Below, one piece after another: positions 18,501-27,517 of a stretch of DNA of 64,000 bases. The translations under genes and the position numbers were made by a program. Source of the stretch: Rhynchopus sp. YZ270_cl-10 (lineage: Eukaryota; Euglenozoa; Diplonemea; Diplonemida; Diplonemidae); NCBI GenBank assembly GCA_964035575.1, contig OZ037895.1, positions 620,001 to 684,000 of the forward strand, given 5' to 3'. Below the pieces are notes generated by a model. It was given only the letters and a program-made list of their open reading frames with translations, had not been told where the DNA came from and ran no database searches. The stretch's first letter is position 1, and every line of letters begins with the position of its first letter.

Positions 18501-18692
18501 GGTGGTTGTGGTGGTGGTGGTCTGCCTTGGTGGGGTTGGGTCCTTCGCCTTGGTAGGGTTCAGGATGCTTGCAATAGAGTCGGCGATGGATTGGCTGGTG
18601 TGCTTCGCGGCAGGCTTCTTCTGCGTGGGCTTGACGTCGTCAGAGTCATCTGAACCATCGAAATCGTCTGAATAAGAGTCGGAATCAGACAT
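12594..18692 (-). CDS. 2,032-aa protein: ubiquitin-like, dead PPP phosphatase, ankyrin/LRR, coiled coil
   Basis: A single uninterrupted frame. Residues 1-100 are acidic Ser/Asp then Thr/Pro rich; 101-188 look ubiquitin-like (MTVTYQGKELVDTHQTLRNAG). About 310-565 follow a PPP-family phosphatase fold, but the metal motifs are lost: GDLRGD for GDxHG, NGGLGC for GDxVDRG, RGCGE for RGNHE; THSG and WSAPEY remain. Later come an ankyrin-like GTPLHFACIA stretch, a coiled coil, RNI-type LRRs (SLNLGGIRV, ELNLRACGV, VLDLTSTGM) and a charged C-terminal coiled coil. Likely a scaffold. Long pyrimidine tract and acceptor CACACCACAG (18,728-18,730) precede the ATG. Confidence 0.8.
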   Translation of the reverse strand: MSDSDSYSDDFDGSDDSDDVKPTQKKPAAKHTSQSIADSIASILNPTKAKDPTPPRQTTTTTTTTAKITTTYPSHPPPTPPQTKVVSPAAAPSPAPAIPASVEVAVVGPGGGAAFVLSDTDSLGDVVSFIEKRISSDAAEGLGGAGLGAGNDLATMTVTYQGKELVDTHQTLRNAGMTGHVTIVLNDLGLKESLKGDALISSVMSLAASVASIVASSGTAKGRVVLSMLRSCIARKELEVRAFYRTICALRAYRHAQVGVAVVEDNHLNIPTTVSLSATQMQSIFVRLQAAVLPSATEFDSIALTMCEVARSHRAVRHINIAAPAGLVVVGDLRGDLSTLNQILRLDGTHADTVYIFNGGLGCSLDGPDSEAASIATILCVSLLTLLAPSHAHITRGCGEVSPHALFHALSIRYGRSAQHVVRFLSSLPVVYVVNKEIAVTHSGVPSRVLQLADEDEVEDHADSFVRNEVSAVGTTLGAYCAERPALCGVRVSGLSLAAFLRANSLRSAITSHTPPKSDGHTVQNIEGFDWYTVWSAPEYLPGLGGSLLFLAVKGDALGVTPIVLKPGLGCEPKRSQWRALRTMAVSLAAEVLAAPCFTESIFAERLLSRKEIVALLSTMVLHEVPWRTIWGVISIALPTEGKVPKGVSHLEEYVAPFTSLLIATRLEAFWMAQWGKRVAPLLGRVLDTALAALPAPHREVLSPSFRISTSKRTLNSLTALALQIIRLEPRIPQATVWLYIAHLCNEGREEGRALEEAVFVLWRIRCEDAVRYQRICSMVGSVGWLQGLGEGEDVGRRGAWETAEAAVRDAGGKDPVGFVEEMVARCGALLCVSPAASYALFSLVRRATPRILALLCSRVDERLSISSKVFIEVVTLCFQAENSAEEVVEVERESHADTAFCNAVRVWDLLEAMLLRAGEVRTAEGFLLKEVSQGLSDMCGCSFTQRVPVVRKKLWKVHPFGASVLSAVAVGVVVLCTAEVHAVERTNLFALRGLQERDIAVVKRHDQNVQHAIDVVDKQRPLCAPQELCQHLSGSVVIKKNFAELKFFKTTNSTPDLILTLSASSPKKVTENVTLLVTVGNMRAPQAVHRASSLTLLAGRGKGVPKLAFEVVSTMHEKRRVHIALPEAPSYTAAAMRVWAFLENIRFGAFSHNIGTQFCHEGSIACPARDRPHLMPLSQIREALRETARYAVFLHKERFAEKMAEEGSTKAIIESVISRCGAKTRGRIETPLSHLQNMTPTEFLDLVTLNATLETVETLPVETPPDTTGDNAEDNDTPQYGRGVHSLAYSLEEADLHLLEEAVLKAERRFSARPHASGITVSDRVSLPDDAGRGPAEVLQVLGEQVVVRFMEDPEHKTETISLEKVRRLSFARVAVLNELGYVEYQRNLLGIRKDHGRYAVGAGGKGTPLHFACIALRVATVKWLLIRGANPSRDTNPIRKGPSQDRKFSLTPAVLCGANAKAAGELGGKVLQESKDAQIALAPLKNAEAAAMKESTAAQKERDDAQKELLDLQDDMAKKRQKQKTSFDDPADEEEEAKLKAALATSARIFKEKEDLEQTRTAETAVINDRLLGLVSQSEHHKQAATLYRSTAKLLDSYLPTHLAKLKKKKQAPTLVAHEMKEGQKCLTSASATHIATALQKNRVVSLNLGGIRVADDDMETMFAHLPANTSLTELNLRACGVSPEGGLVLAKAVTSNKSLLALYLWSNPLGGEAAVSLLEAALFARSLRVLDLTSTGMSEEECVHCEQLCAQHNITVPAPKVISERNLDDFFGSEPNSIRDRPLQEIRENTPSAASFIELRDAGCASCSDLYTTLQRNTSAKNSEPSIPSPQILSTGIPGGTPIVPPLFTPRRLALVEGLRRKGVITATPRKQEIEPWSLKLHVDAVSVKAPGRGMRRGGGTSRSGSEVGEGETLSLSQREAALKAAKTSVAEDNEARLKEMERMESKKAEEEAEKVQKEKEKEEEEKKKKRAVDSDSDSSSTSAGPTSPDAKYRERMKQLELDKLMKEKEDAEEEQDKLLAKQESGMIR

Positions 18693-18807
18693 ATGGTGTG
18701 GTGTGACGTAGGCACAAAGCCTAGTGTCTGTGGTGTGGGTGGAGGGGTGGGAGGGTGGGAGGGTAGTGCTTGTAAGGGGGAAAGTGTGGGTTCAGTAGCG
18801 TTAATGT

Positions 18808-18823
18808 GGTGGTCAGTTCCACC
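18808..18823 (-). promoter_or_regulatory. Histone-type 3' stem-loop, H3 copy 3
   Basis: Transcript GGTGGAACTGACCACC, 69 nt after the stop, with a CAGC/GCTG hairpin before it. Confidence 0.62.
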
Positions 18824-18891
18824 CTCCAGCAGCACAAAAAAGCTGTTTGGAATAAAAATACAAAATAGAAACAAGCAGGAAGGCAGGCGGC

Positions 18892-19332
18892 TCAGAGGTT
18901 GTCCCCACGGATGCGGACGGTGTAGCTGAGGTCCTTCTGGATGAGGGTCTTCTTCTTCCTGTGGAGCTGCAGGATCACGGCACCCTCAAACACGCTGATC
19001 AGGTACTGCTCGCTTGCCTCCTGCAGCGCCTCAAGGGCAGACGCACGGAAACGCATGCCCTGCTTGTGATTCTCCATCACTTCACGCATAAGGCGCTGGA
19101 AGGGCGCCTTCTGGATCAGCAGCTGTGTCCCCTTCTGCAGTGCCTTGATCTCACGCATCGCAACAGTTCCGGGCAACCAGCGGCCAGACTTCTTCACCAC
19201 CTTCCCCTTCTTGTCCTTCTTCTCAGCGGGCTTGTAGTTCAGCTTCGTCATCGGCTTCCTCTTCTTCTGCTCACCGTCCTTTCCAGTCGACGACTGCGAC
19301 TTCTTCACTGACTTGGCAGGTGTGCGTGGCAT
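18892..19332 (-). CDS. Histone H3, copy 3
   Basis: A 146-residue H3. It matches copies 1-2 except in the a1/a2 loop, which reads LMREVMENHKQG instead of LVREAMEHHKTG, the same version as copy 4. It stands alone, outside the two histone clusters, directly after the 2,032-residue gene. Acceptor CCCGACAG|ATTACC. About 230 nt of its upstream flank recur beside the broken H3 at 23.7 kb. Confidence 0.92.
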   Translation of the reverse strand: MPRTPAKSVKKSQSSTGKDGEQKKRKPMTKLNYKPAEKKDKKGKVVKKSGRWLPGTVAMREIKALQKGTQLLIQKAPFQRLMREVMENHKQGMRFRASALEALQEASEQYLISVFEGAVILQLHRKKKTLIQKDLSYTVRIRGDNL

Positions 19333-21420
19333 CTTGTTGTGTGGTTGTTGTCTTGGTAATCTGTCGGGTGTGGTTTGTATTTGTATTTGTGTCTGGGTGT
19401 GGTGAAGGGCAAGAATCTTGGTAATTTGCAGGGTGGTGTGGGTTAGGTTCGGGTTTGCGGGCCATCCTTCCCTTTTGCTGGCTTTTCTTTTTGCGGGTGG
19501 ATAAAGTTTTTCAAGTGTACATGCGACAGCCTCAAAGCCTCTGGCGAGGATGGAGACGTATCAATGATGAAACGAAACATGCGACGAACACTACCTAGGG
19601 AGACATCTGGACCTGGATCTCGAACGACGATACGTGATAATCATAATGAGGTGGGCAAGAAAACAGGGACAGGTTCACGTTGTTATTTATTGTTATAGAA
19701 AGAGAAATGTTAAGTGGGGGCGCGCAGGGAGGTGTAACGGGGGTTTATTTGCTGTTGTCGTGTCGACAACCACCTGCTAGTGCAGGATATGTACTCAATG
19801 TTGCCCGAAGGCTGTTGTACTTAAAAGATATAGACGCATGTAAAGCTTTTGTTATGCATTGAAGTGCTGATAACACAAAAGTTGCATCATCAAAGTTTGG
19901 GGGAAAGGGGTAGGTTGGGAAGTAAAATAAAAGGGGGGAAAGATCAGTTCATTTCGCGTCAATACGTGATGACGTGGGATGGTAACGTACATCAAGAACC
20001 AAACTCACCCTGTTTTCTCATGTATTTTTTCCACGTCAAGCCCTTCCTGCACTAGGTTCTCTCTCGTGAACGAAACCTTCCCTCAGTACAAGAAAACGGC
20101 GGTCACGACATCAAAACTTTTCTGGCGAAGCCGGTACGCAACGTTTCAGAAATTGGAACATAAAATCGAACATTTTAGGTTTCGGGGAGGACAAGGTATG
20201 TAAGTATGTTAAACTTCCAGTTACTTAGTTACAGATTTCAAATAACACACCAGCATTTTTTTTTAGCGTCTCTTTATTTCCCCTGTCTTGACCTTTCCCA
20301 ACTTGTTTGTACACACTAACTTCCCACCTCACAATACAGGATCGTGAAATCTGAACTGAATCCGCGATTGCGATGAGAAGCTTCGCCGCGTCTCCTACAT
20401 TCAACAACTTTCGGTCACCCCTGTTTGTCTTTGTTTTCCTTACCATCCACTACAGAAGACCTGGACAAGCCCTTCACCGGAATATTTTTCGAAATATGAG
20501 TGGAACCAATCCAAAGAGAAAAGCCTTAGCAGTTAGCGTCGCGCCTACCTCGGTAGATTCAGAGATTTTTTTGTGGGGGGGTGGGGGGGGGGTTCGACCC
20601 CCCTTGGGGGGTTTTTCAGACGTGTCCAGGGGGGGTGGAGAAAAAAAAAATCCGGGGGCCGAAAAATTTCCAGGGGGGGTGGCCCGGCATGCACCCATAC
20701 TCGCCATGGGCCATATTCAGCCTCGTGCCTCGTGAACAAAGTGACTCCGTGCAGCCAGAACGCGACTCAATTAGTCAAGCGCCGAAGGAAAAGGAAGCAT
20801 GCAGCATGGCGAAAGACAAAAAGTAGCGTACCGTGCGCCTGCGGCGCAAGCTTGCAACCCACCCTTCCCATGACATAGTTTGGCGGTAAAAATGTGTAAT
20901 TTTAAGCGCAAATTTTTGAAATGTTGCGTACCGTGGCTTCGCCAGGAACCTATGGGTGCCATGACCGCCGTTTCTTTTGTAAATGTACTGAGGTTACTGA
21001 TAATTCGTGTGCCCCGTCTGCCTGGTGTAAATATCAGGGAAGTGCCGAACTCCGCAGTTGGACAACCACGGAATTCTCACATTCCGCCGGAGGCCCCCAA
21101 CTTGAGCTAAGGTGGGGACCCGGGCGCGCGAAGCGCGCCCGGGCTCGGCTGACAAATTTTCGACCCCCCTTGAGGCCTGAAAAACCGGATCGAAAAATAA
21201 ACTCTGGGTAGATTACATTTAAAAAAAAACACCTGGCGGATGAGCTTCATGGGCACACACATCTTACTAAGGACAATTAAAAAAGTGTAACGGGCAGGAG
21301 AATCTAAAGTGAACGGAATGCAGCAGTCACCTGCCATAGAAGTCGCATCGTGCCAACTGTGTAATGTAGTTTCTTAGACGGTTCTTGGTCAGGTTCGATT
21401 AGGCTGTGTACGATGCGAAG
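19333..21420. other. Repeat-rich stretch without a supported gene
   Basis: 19,333-19,560 is H3 upstream flank shared with 23,976-24,150. 20,095-20,185 repeats part of the inverted repeat below. 20,190-20,430 (plus strand) looks like exon end, intron and exon start (GACAAG|GTATGTAAG ... AATACAG|GATCGTGAAATC), matched at 44,930-45,660. 20,570-20,680 has dense G and C runs. Confidence 0.5.
20700..20965 (+). repeat. Long inverted repeat, left arm
   Basis: Pairs in reverse complement with 22,335-22,585; shared landmarks include AAGCATGCAGCATGGC, GCGTACCGTGCGCCTGCGGC and GTACCGTGGCTTCGCCAGGA. Divergence is moderate. The 1.9-kb interval may be a transposon, but I see no transposase and no clear target duplication. 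Confidence 0.65.
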
Positions 21421-23646
21421 TTAAATGCTTTCTGAGACAGGAGGGTCCGCAGTGTCAGGGGATGTTGTGGCCCGCCATTCAGCAACGGATGGTTCCCTTG
21501 ACTCCCCAGGCGAAGGGTTCTCTGACATCGCACGAAGTGCTGCGCGAGTGATACCCCCATTCGCATTGTCCCTTGCTTGCCCCTGGCCATCTTCTGGAAC
21601 ATCTGGACTACCAGACCCTTGAGAATGATGCTGAGAACTACGTCTGAGATTGAATGAGCTCAAGGCACTAGAGTAGCTTGAGCTCACGCTGCTAGAGGAT
21701 GTGTGTGACGAACGTTGCATAGCCTTGTTGAGCAGCTGTCGTTGGAGCTTCATACAACGTTTATAGTGCTTCTCCAGGCTTATCATTCGCTCCTCATAGA
21801 TCTGTTTGTGTGGAAAGTGAAAATACAACACTAGAAACAACAAAATAAAAACCAAAGTTTTAGTGGTGTGATCACCAAACCGATTCTCCGTGGTTCCCCC
21901 GTGGGTTTCCCGAAGGTGCCTTACGGGAAGGGTCCTTATTTGCATTTTTGGGATCCGCCCGTGCAGTGGTGGGGTCAATCTCGAAAATTGGACAATTTTT
22001 TGACCACTTCAGGGCTTCCCGCAGGATCTGGGGTTTTGGCCTCCCAGGGGGACCAGCCAAAAAAAGGTGGAATTTTTTTTTTTTTTCAATGATTTTAATT
22101 TGTGTGGTGTGTAGCATTAACGCTGACGCTACGTTACGTTACGCGCCTTTACGCACTTTAAGTGGTCAAAAAAATTTTTCGACTTCGGCGAAAATGTCCC
22201 GGCAAACCGTTAAAACTGCTGCATTAACTCGCATATTGCATATCATCTCACGTTCCCCACCTTTGCGGAATAAGAAAAAATATGTCAGGTCGGTAGCGTG
22301 CAGACGTTTCCTCGTATAGACATCTACAAAAAGAAACGACAGTCATGGCAAAGGTTCCTGGCGAAGCCACGGTACGCAACATTTCAAAATACTGTGATTA
22401 AAATTGCACATTTTACAGCCACACTATGTCATGGGTGGCTTGCAATCTTGCGCCGCAGGCGCACGGTACGCTACTTTTTTCTTTTGCCATGCTGCATGCT
22501 TCCTTTTCCTTCGGCGTTTGACCAATTGAGTCGCGTTCTGGCTGTGACGGGGTCACTTTGCCCATGAGGCATACTCGTGGTTCTTTGCAACCGTTATTTT
22601 CTGCCTCTTCGGAGCCTGAGCCGATAACTGGGACTCCGCCGGTCGCTTTGCAAATTCCATTATGGAAATCTGTCTTGGTCCGGAGGACTTTTTTGGTGCC
22701 ATCTTTTCCCCCTGTTACACGACGGTGATGTAACTCACTTGTAACCCACCAGTTACAACCTGATTTTGCCTGTAATTCATGTATCCCACTTGTAACTCAC
22801 TTGTAACGGTTTTTCACTTGTAACGTTACATGTAACTTCACTTGTAATGTACTGTACATCACCGTCGTGTAGTTGCCTGTATTTGGATGCGCGGGGACGG
22901 GAGGGTGGGAAAAATTAAAAAAAATGTGGAAAATTCCTAATAGGCAGCCTCGGAACACTCAAGGGCAGGCTGGTCCCCCCTGGTCCCCCCTTATTATTTT
23001 TATTTTCCCCCAGGGGGACCAGTGGTCCCCCCTGGTCCCCCCTGTGGGAAGCCCTGCACTTAACTTTTGAGAAATATGAGCCCGGCACATGGGTCGAGGA
23101 ACACTGTGTATCTCCACCATGCCGACTTTGCAACCCCAACACACACATGTTGCGAATGGGTGAGAGAGTGAAAAATACGATTTTAGCGCGAACTTCTTGG
23201 GAGGAGTAAGTATACCTTCACAAAGTGGTTCTCCATATCCAGCACGATAAGATGTTGATACATCTGTTTGTGTGTGATTATTTTGTGAACGTACAACTAG
23301 AAAACAACAAAATAAAATACAAAGTTGTGCACACACTGCACATCTCCACTGCCGACTTTGCAACCTCAACACACACATGTTGCGATGCGTCGTGCTAGAA
23401 AGATGAAATAAAAAATGGATGCGGAAAGCAAGTGTTACATACCGCCCGCCTGTCACTAAGCTTGTCAAGCACTGAGTGGACGTCATCAGAGGTTGGTGAG
23501 TTGGTCATGAACCACCTAATAGCATCCCCAATGCTGTCGACATCGAGCGTCCCGTTCCTGAGGCAGTTCCTCAATATGTCCGAGTGCTCCTCCACTTTAC
23601 GCACAAAGTCTAGACAATAAGGAATAGCGAAACCCAGAGCAGACAT
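21421..23646 (-). CDS. Three-exon gene, 210-aa coiled-coil protein of unknown function
   Basis: Exons 23,443-23,646, 23,216-23,263 and 21,421-21,801, all phase 0, give [18 protein letters not shown]... to ...DPPVSESI. Donors are GTATGT and GTATAC; both acceptors read ACACAAACAG. Exon 2 ([16 protein letters not shown]) and the start of exon 3 ([15 protein letters not shown]) look like duplicated exons, and introns 1 and 2 share a CGCAACATGTGTGTGTTG motif. Intron 2 is 1.4 kb and holds the right arm of a long inverted repeat and a small MITE. The C-terminus is Ser-rich. I do not recognise the family; splicing is inferred. Confidence 0.5.
22335..22585 (-). repeat. Long inverted repeat, right arm
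   Basis: Reverse complement partner of 20,700-20,965, lying in the large intron of the three-exon gene. Part of it (GGCGAAGCC..GGTACGCAAC) also recurs directly at 20,120-20,185. Confidence 0.65.
22718..22869. mobile_element. MITE with CACGACGGTGATGTA termini and TA flanks
   Basis: Perfect 15-bp inverted ends, CACGACGGTGATGTA and TACATCACCGTCGTG, flanked by TA (22,716-17 and 22,870-71). The inside is built of CACTTGTAAC-like repeats. TA target duplications are typical of Tc1/mariner-derived MITEs. Related shorter copies are at 59,115-59,210 and 61,017-61,085. Confidence 0.75.
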
Positions 23647-23704
23647 ACTTGGGGGAGGGGGTATGAGAGGGAGAGAGGGTGTTTATCCTGTTGTGATGTA
23701 GTGG

Positions 23705-24171
23705 AGGTTGGCTGGTGAGAGGCATGTCCTGCTTGTGATTCTCCATCACGTCACGCACAAGGCGCTGGAAGGGCGCCTTCTGGATCAGCAGCTGTGTCCC
23801 CTTCTGCAGTGCCTTGATCTCACGCATCGCAACAGTTCCGGGCAGCCAGCGGCCAGACTTCTTCACCACCTTCCCCTTCTTGTCCTTCTTCTCAGCGGGC
23901 TTGTAGTTCAGCTTCGTCATCGGCTTCCTCTTCTTCTGCTCACCGTCCTTTCTAGTCGACGACTGTGCGTGGCATCTTCTTGTCTTTGTGTATCTGCTGT
24001 TGTAATCTGCAGGGAGGTGTGGGTTAGGTTCGGGTTTGCGGGCCATCCTTCCCTTTCGCTGGCTTTTCTTTTCGCGGGGGTGATCAAGTTTTTCGAGTGT
24101 TTTTTGCGACAGCCTCAAATCCTCTGTCGAGGATGGAGACGTATAAAAGATGCAGGTTGGCTGGTGAGAGG
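23705..24171. repeat. 18-bp direct repeats flanking the H3 fragment
   Basis: AGGTTGGCTGGTGAGAGG occurs at 23,705-23,722 and 24,154-24,171, exactly around a 431-bp segment carrying the broken H3 and its upstream flank. This looks like a duplicated insertion site. It lies just upstream of the three-exon gene, in its likely acceptor region. Confidence 0.75.
23719..23975 (-). pseudogene. Truncated histone H3 copy
   Basis: It retains H3 codons from [10 protein letters not shown] to about HKQDM, with the [12 protein letters not shown] loop, and the 5' flank including the start ATG. Relative to intact H3 it lacks 26 nt after codon 4, which shifts the frame into a stop, has a Gly-to-Arg change (ACTGGA to ACTAGA), and loses everything after the a1/a2 loop, including the 3' stem-loop. 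An 18-bp direct repeat surrounds the copied segment (23,705-23,722; 24,154-24,171). Confidence 0.88.
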
Positions 24172-24741
24172 AGGTCATCTCAATTGAAGGGGGGAAAAAA
24201 GCACAAATGGTGTGGCTGACCCGACAATTTGGACCCTTTAGGCCATTCTTGGGTCATCTGTTTTTTGGGTGTTTTTTTTAACTTTTTGGCTTGATTTGCA
24301 TTTTTTGGGATCCGAAAAAAAGAAAAATTGCAAGATGCACGTGCCTACCGTTGGGGTGGCCTGAGGCATGAAAATGCATGCAAACACAGAAAAAAAGGTA
24401 GGCTCCCCTTCAAAAAAAATTCTAAGAGACAAAAGAAAATACAAATGGGTTTTTTTTTTTTGTTACTGCAGGAAAAAGCAGTGGTGTTTAAAAGGTATGG
24501 GGGCTATTTCAGCATCGATCACCCCCTCTAGTGTAACGATACCTTTTAAATAAAAAACCTCACAGTACTCTCTCGGCGTATAAAAGGGTACAAAAAGAAC
24601 GAAACTAGAAACTATGGAAAAAAAATACAAAAAAAAAATTCCCTGAATACTAGGGTGCGTTCAGACAAGCACAACCCTCGAATTTCTCCCCACTGAAATA
24701 ATGTTTTTTATTCTTTCAAAGAAACGTTTTCGATAACCCCC
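24172..24741. other. Gene-free stretch with a long hairpin
   Basis: No coding signal. An inverted repeat TTTAAAAGGTAT ... ATACCTTTTAAA with an inner GGGGG/CCCCC pair spans 24,487-24,550. The rest is A/T-rich homopolymer runs. Confidence 0.5.
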
Positions 24742-25878
24742 CTAAGCCTCTCGCTTGCTTGCTATACTCTCACCTCTTGAGGTCCATGTGTCCAGAAGGG
24801 AGTCGCTTGGACCAAACAGGAAGCTGTCTGAACCTCCCCCCTCTACCTCTCCCTCTACCTCCTCCTCCTTTGCCCCTAACACCACTGGTGGGATCTGGGA
24901 GGGGTCACATCCGAGACAGGCCCATTTCACTATGCGGTCGCACCAATCCAGCATCAGCACCTTCTCCTCTGCGTTTACCTTAGCTGAAGGCAAGGTGCAC
25001 CGTAGAACACGTTCCAACAATGCCTCTTCACGTCTCAGAACCGCAGTTTTCCGTTGATCCAACTCTGTTTCAACACCACAAAGACATAAGGTGGGTGGAA
25101 GCGAGCAGGGGCATTGATTGTCCATCTGATTGCATTTAAACATAGAAGGGTTTACATGAGGAAGCCCTGGAACACCAAAAAGATATGGTTGCAGTTCTGT
25201 GGTATTCAAAATGGTCGAAATACTGCGATTTTCTTCAAGAAGAGTGAGAAGTGTGTTGGCTGCGGGAGAAAATGAGGGGCGGAGTTGGGTGAGGGGTGGG
25301 AGGGTGCCACGTCTGCAGCTCACCTCCCCTACTGCCGTTTCCCAGAGGAATATCGCCACGGAATGCACGACACCGTTTCCACCCTCCGAGAATGCTGACT
25401 TCATCACCTTCACATGGTACATCTCCCCCTCTTCGCTCACCCCTAGATCGCTTAACCCTATCCCCTGTACCCCTACCTTTTCCCCTTCCAATCCAACCAA
25501 CGCCATCAGAATTGGTACTGCAAGCAGCCAGAACCCTTCTTCAGAGAGTGGGTCGGTGGAGAGAGGGTGGGTTGGTGTGGTGCGGCGGAAGATGCTTAAG
25601 GGGACGAGACGTTCTGCAGCGGTGAGGCGGACGGAGGTGCTGGGGTCGGAGGTGGGGATGTCGTGCACACAGAGGATCTGTTCGACGTATGGTAGGTGTG
25701 GGTGTACGGGGGAGGAGGCGGCGGTTGTCGTGGTGGGGGTCGTAGTGACCCACCCAGTCGCCTTCGCTCCAGACCGCACCTCCTGCAAGTCATACCTCCC
25801 TCCACCAAACACCGCATCAATAGTAAACCCCATATCACAAAACCCAGCACGAATATGTGAGTTGCTTATAGGAGGCAT
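24742..25878 (-). CDS. Conserved-looking protein of unknown function (378 aa)
   Basis: Intact frame with strong codon bias and few Lys. It begins MPPISNSHIRAGFCDMGFTI; the middle has an aliphatic stretch LLAVPILMALVGLEGEKVGV; near 265 there is a Cys cluster (CPCSLPPTLCLCGVETELDQRK) leading to a charged helical segment. The C-terminus is acidic, then Ser-rich. Candidate acceptor AAAAAATCAG|GTTTAC sits upstream. I do not recognise a domain and give no function. Confidence 0.65.
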   Translation of the reverse strand: MPPISNSHIRAGFCDMGFTIDAVFGGGRYDLQEVRSGAKATGWVTTTPTTTTAASSPVHPHLPYVEQILCVHDIPTSDPSTSVRLTAAERLVPLSIFRRTTPTHPLSTDPLSEEGFWLLAVPILMALVGLEGEKVGVQGIGLSDLGVSEEGEMYHVKVMKSAFSEGGNGVVHSVAIFLWETAVGEVSCRRGTLPPLTQLRPSFSPAANTLLTLLEENRSISTILNTTELQPYLFGVPGLPHVNPSMFKCNQMDNQCPCSLPPTLCLCGVETELDQRKTAVLRREEALLERVLRCTLPSAKVNAEEKVLMLDWCDRIVKWACLGCDPSQIPPVVLGAKEEEVEGEVEGGGSDSFLFGPSDSLLDTWTSRGESIASKREA

Positions 25879-26118
25879 AGGGGGAGGAGGTGGGAGGTGG
25901 TGTGTGTAAACCTGATTTTTTTTGTTGTTGTGTCGAAATAATCGCCCCGCTTTTTGGGGAATCTAGAGTCTGTACCCAATGTGGGAGCTGAGAACCGAGA
26001 AGCGCAGTAAAGGGTATAGACGTCAGTCGTCTTTTTTTTGGTGTAAAATGAGTGGTTTGAAAGGGGCCTTTTTTTTTTGAATATTACTAAGGGTTAGGGA
26101 ATTCCCGGAAAACGGACA

Positions 26119-27249
26119 TCAATCACGTTGCCTTGGGGCCTTCTTTTGCCTTGCCGGTGGAGGCGGCGGAGGGACCATCCCTGTCGAGCGGACGACGATA
26201 TCGTGCACGACGGGTTTGGTTTCTTGCAGCTTTTGGAGGGGCGGTGCGACGTCGTCTCCTTGAGCTTCGTGTTTTGCGGGCACCTCGGTGGACACACGAC
26301 TCTTCTCTTTTAGGATTCCTGCAGCGGGGGTGACGGGAACAGTTCCGGGAGTGCTGTCTTCCACTTTTTTTTCCACCTTTTTGGTGTTATCCACCTCTTT
26401 GGTATCCACTACGGCACTACCCGGTGCCGAATAAGAACTAAAAATATCGGATGGATCTGCAAACTTCGGTGGTGCCACGTCCTCCGGGGTAAACATCTGA
26501 TCCAACTTCGACAAAATATCACTCCCCCCTCCCCCCAGCCCCGCTGCCTGCAACCTCTGCTGGATTTCCGCGTCGGTCAGAACCCGGCCGTCGCTTTCCT
26601 CCTCCTCCTCCTCCTCTTCCTCCTCTTCTTCTTCCTCCTCCTCCTCGCCCTCCTCCATTTTCTTTGCAATTTTAACACCGCTGGCATCTTCTCCTTTCTC
26701 TTCCATTTGTTCGATGACGTTTAGGGCTTCGTGGATATCTGCGACTTCTACTTTGCGTGCAGCGGGGGTGATGTCTTCGATGAGAGGCTTTTGCTTTTTC
26801 TTTTTTTCAGGGGGGGCAGGGGCACCACCAGGGAGAGAGGCAAAGTGGTCGAGAAGGTTGAGACGTTTGAGACAGTCTGCTTCTTCTGCAGCGAGTTTTG
26901 CCTCGTCTTCTTTGATGACAGAGAGACGGCGGGAGACAATGTCTTTGCACTGTGAGACAGAGCGATTCGCAAACCAGCTATCCCCCAAAAACGCAAGCAC
27001 ATCATTAGTATTCACCAGAAACCCCTCCATCATCGCAAGCCCACCCACAGGAACCATAACACTGTGTCTCGTCTTTTCCAATATCGTAGACAACTGCGTC
27101 CCAAGCCTTCCGTAAGAAGCCAAAGTCTCCCTCCGGTCCTTCAGCTGTGCGCGTACCTTCTCAGTCCGTTCGATCCAGTACTGTGAAGGGTCGTAATCAA
27201 TGCCAAGAAGCTTGGCGCGTTCTGCATCCCAGGTCATGACGTCGTCCAT
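26119..27249 (-). CDS. URI1: URI-type unconventional prefoldin (376 aa)
   Basis: Residues about 25-125 form a prefoldin-alpha-like coiled-coil unit with the URI signature MVPVGGLAMMEGFLVNTNDV then LGDSWFA. An acidic run of about 18 Glu follows (near 205-225), then DAEIQQRLQAAG, a PAAGILKEKSRVS segment like the short C-terminal URI box, and a PPPPPPARQKK end. In animals and yeast URI binds the RNA polymerase subunit RPB5 and works in the R2TP/prefoldin-like complex that assembles polymerases. Excellent acceptor CCCCCCCTTCCTTCAG before the ATG. Confidence 0.78.
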   Translation of the reverse strand: MDDVMTWDAERAKLLGIDYDPSQYWIERTEKVRAQLKDRRETLASYGRLGTQLSTILEKTRHSVMVPVGGLAMMEGFLVNTNDVLAFLGDSWFANRSVSQCKDIVSRRLSVIKEDEAKLAAEEADCLKRLNLLDHFASLPGGAPAPPEKKKKQKPLIEDITPAARKVEVADIHEALNVIEQMEEKGEDASGVKIAKKMEEGEEEEEEEEEEEEEEEEESDGRVLTDAEIQQRLQAAGLGGGGSDILSKLDQMFTPEDVAPPKFADPSDIFSSYSAPGSAVVDTKEVDNTKKVEKKVEDSTPGTVPVTPAAGILKEKSRVSTEVPAKHEAQGDDVAPPLQKLQETKPVVHDIVVRSTGMVPPPPPPARQKKAPRQRD

Positions 27250-27517
27250 TTTTTTTTGTGTATTTTTTTTTGACTGAAGGAAGGGGGGGATTAGAGAAGA
27301 GAGAGCAAGAGAGAGAGGAGAGTGAAGAGAAAATCATTGTTTGAATTTTGCTTTTTTTAGTGTAAATGGCATAAAAAAAGGTTTGGTGAAAACGCCTTTG
27401 TTAGTCACCCTTTTTGAAAAGTTGGTTTGTAGTCAACAATCCTGTCCAGCTGGCTAGGTTCTGTGCACAATGTCAAGGCTTGTTATGGCTTATATTTTTT
27501 GTATTGCACAAAACGTG

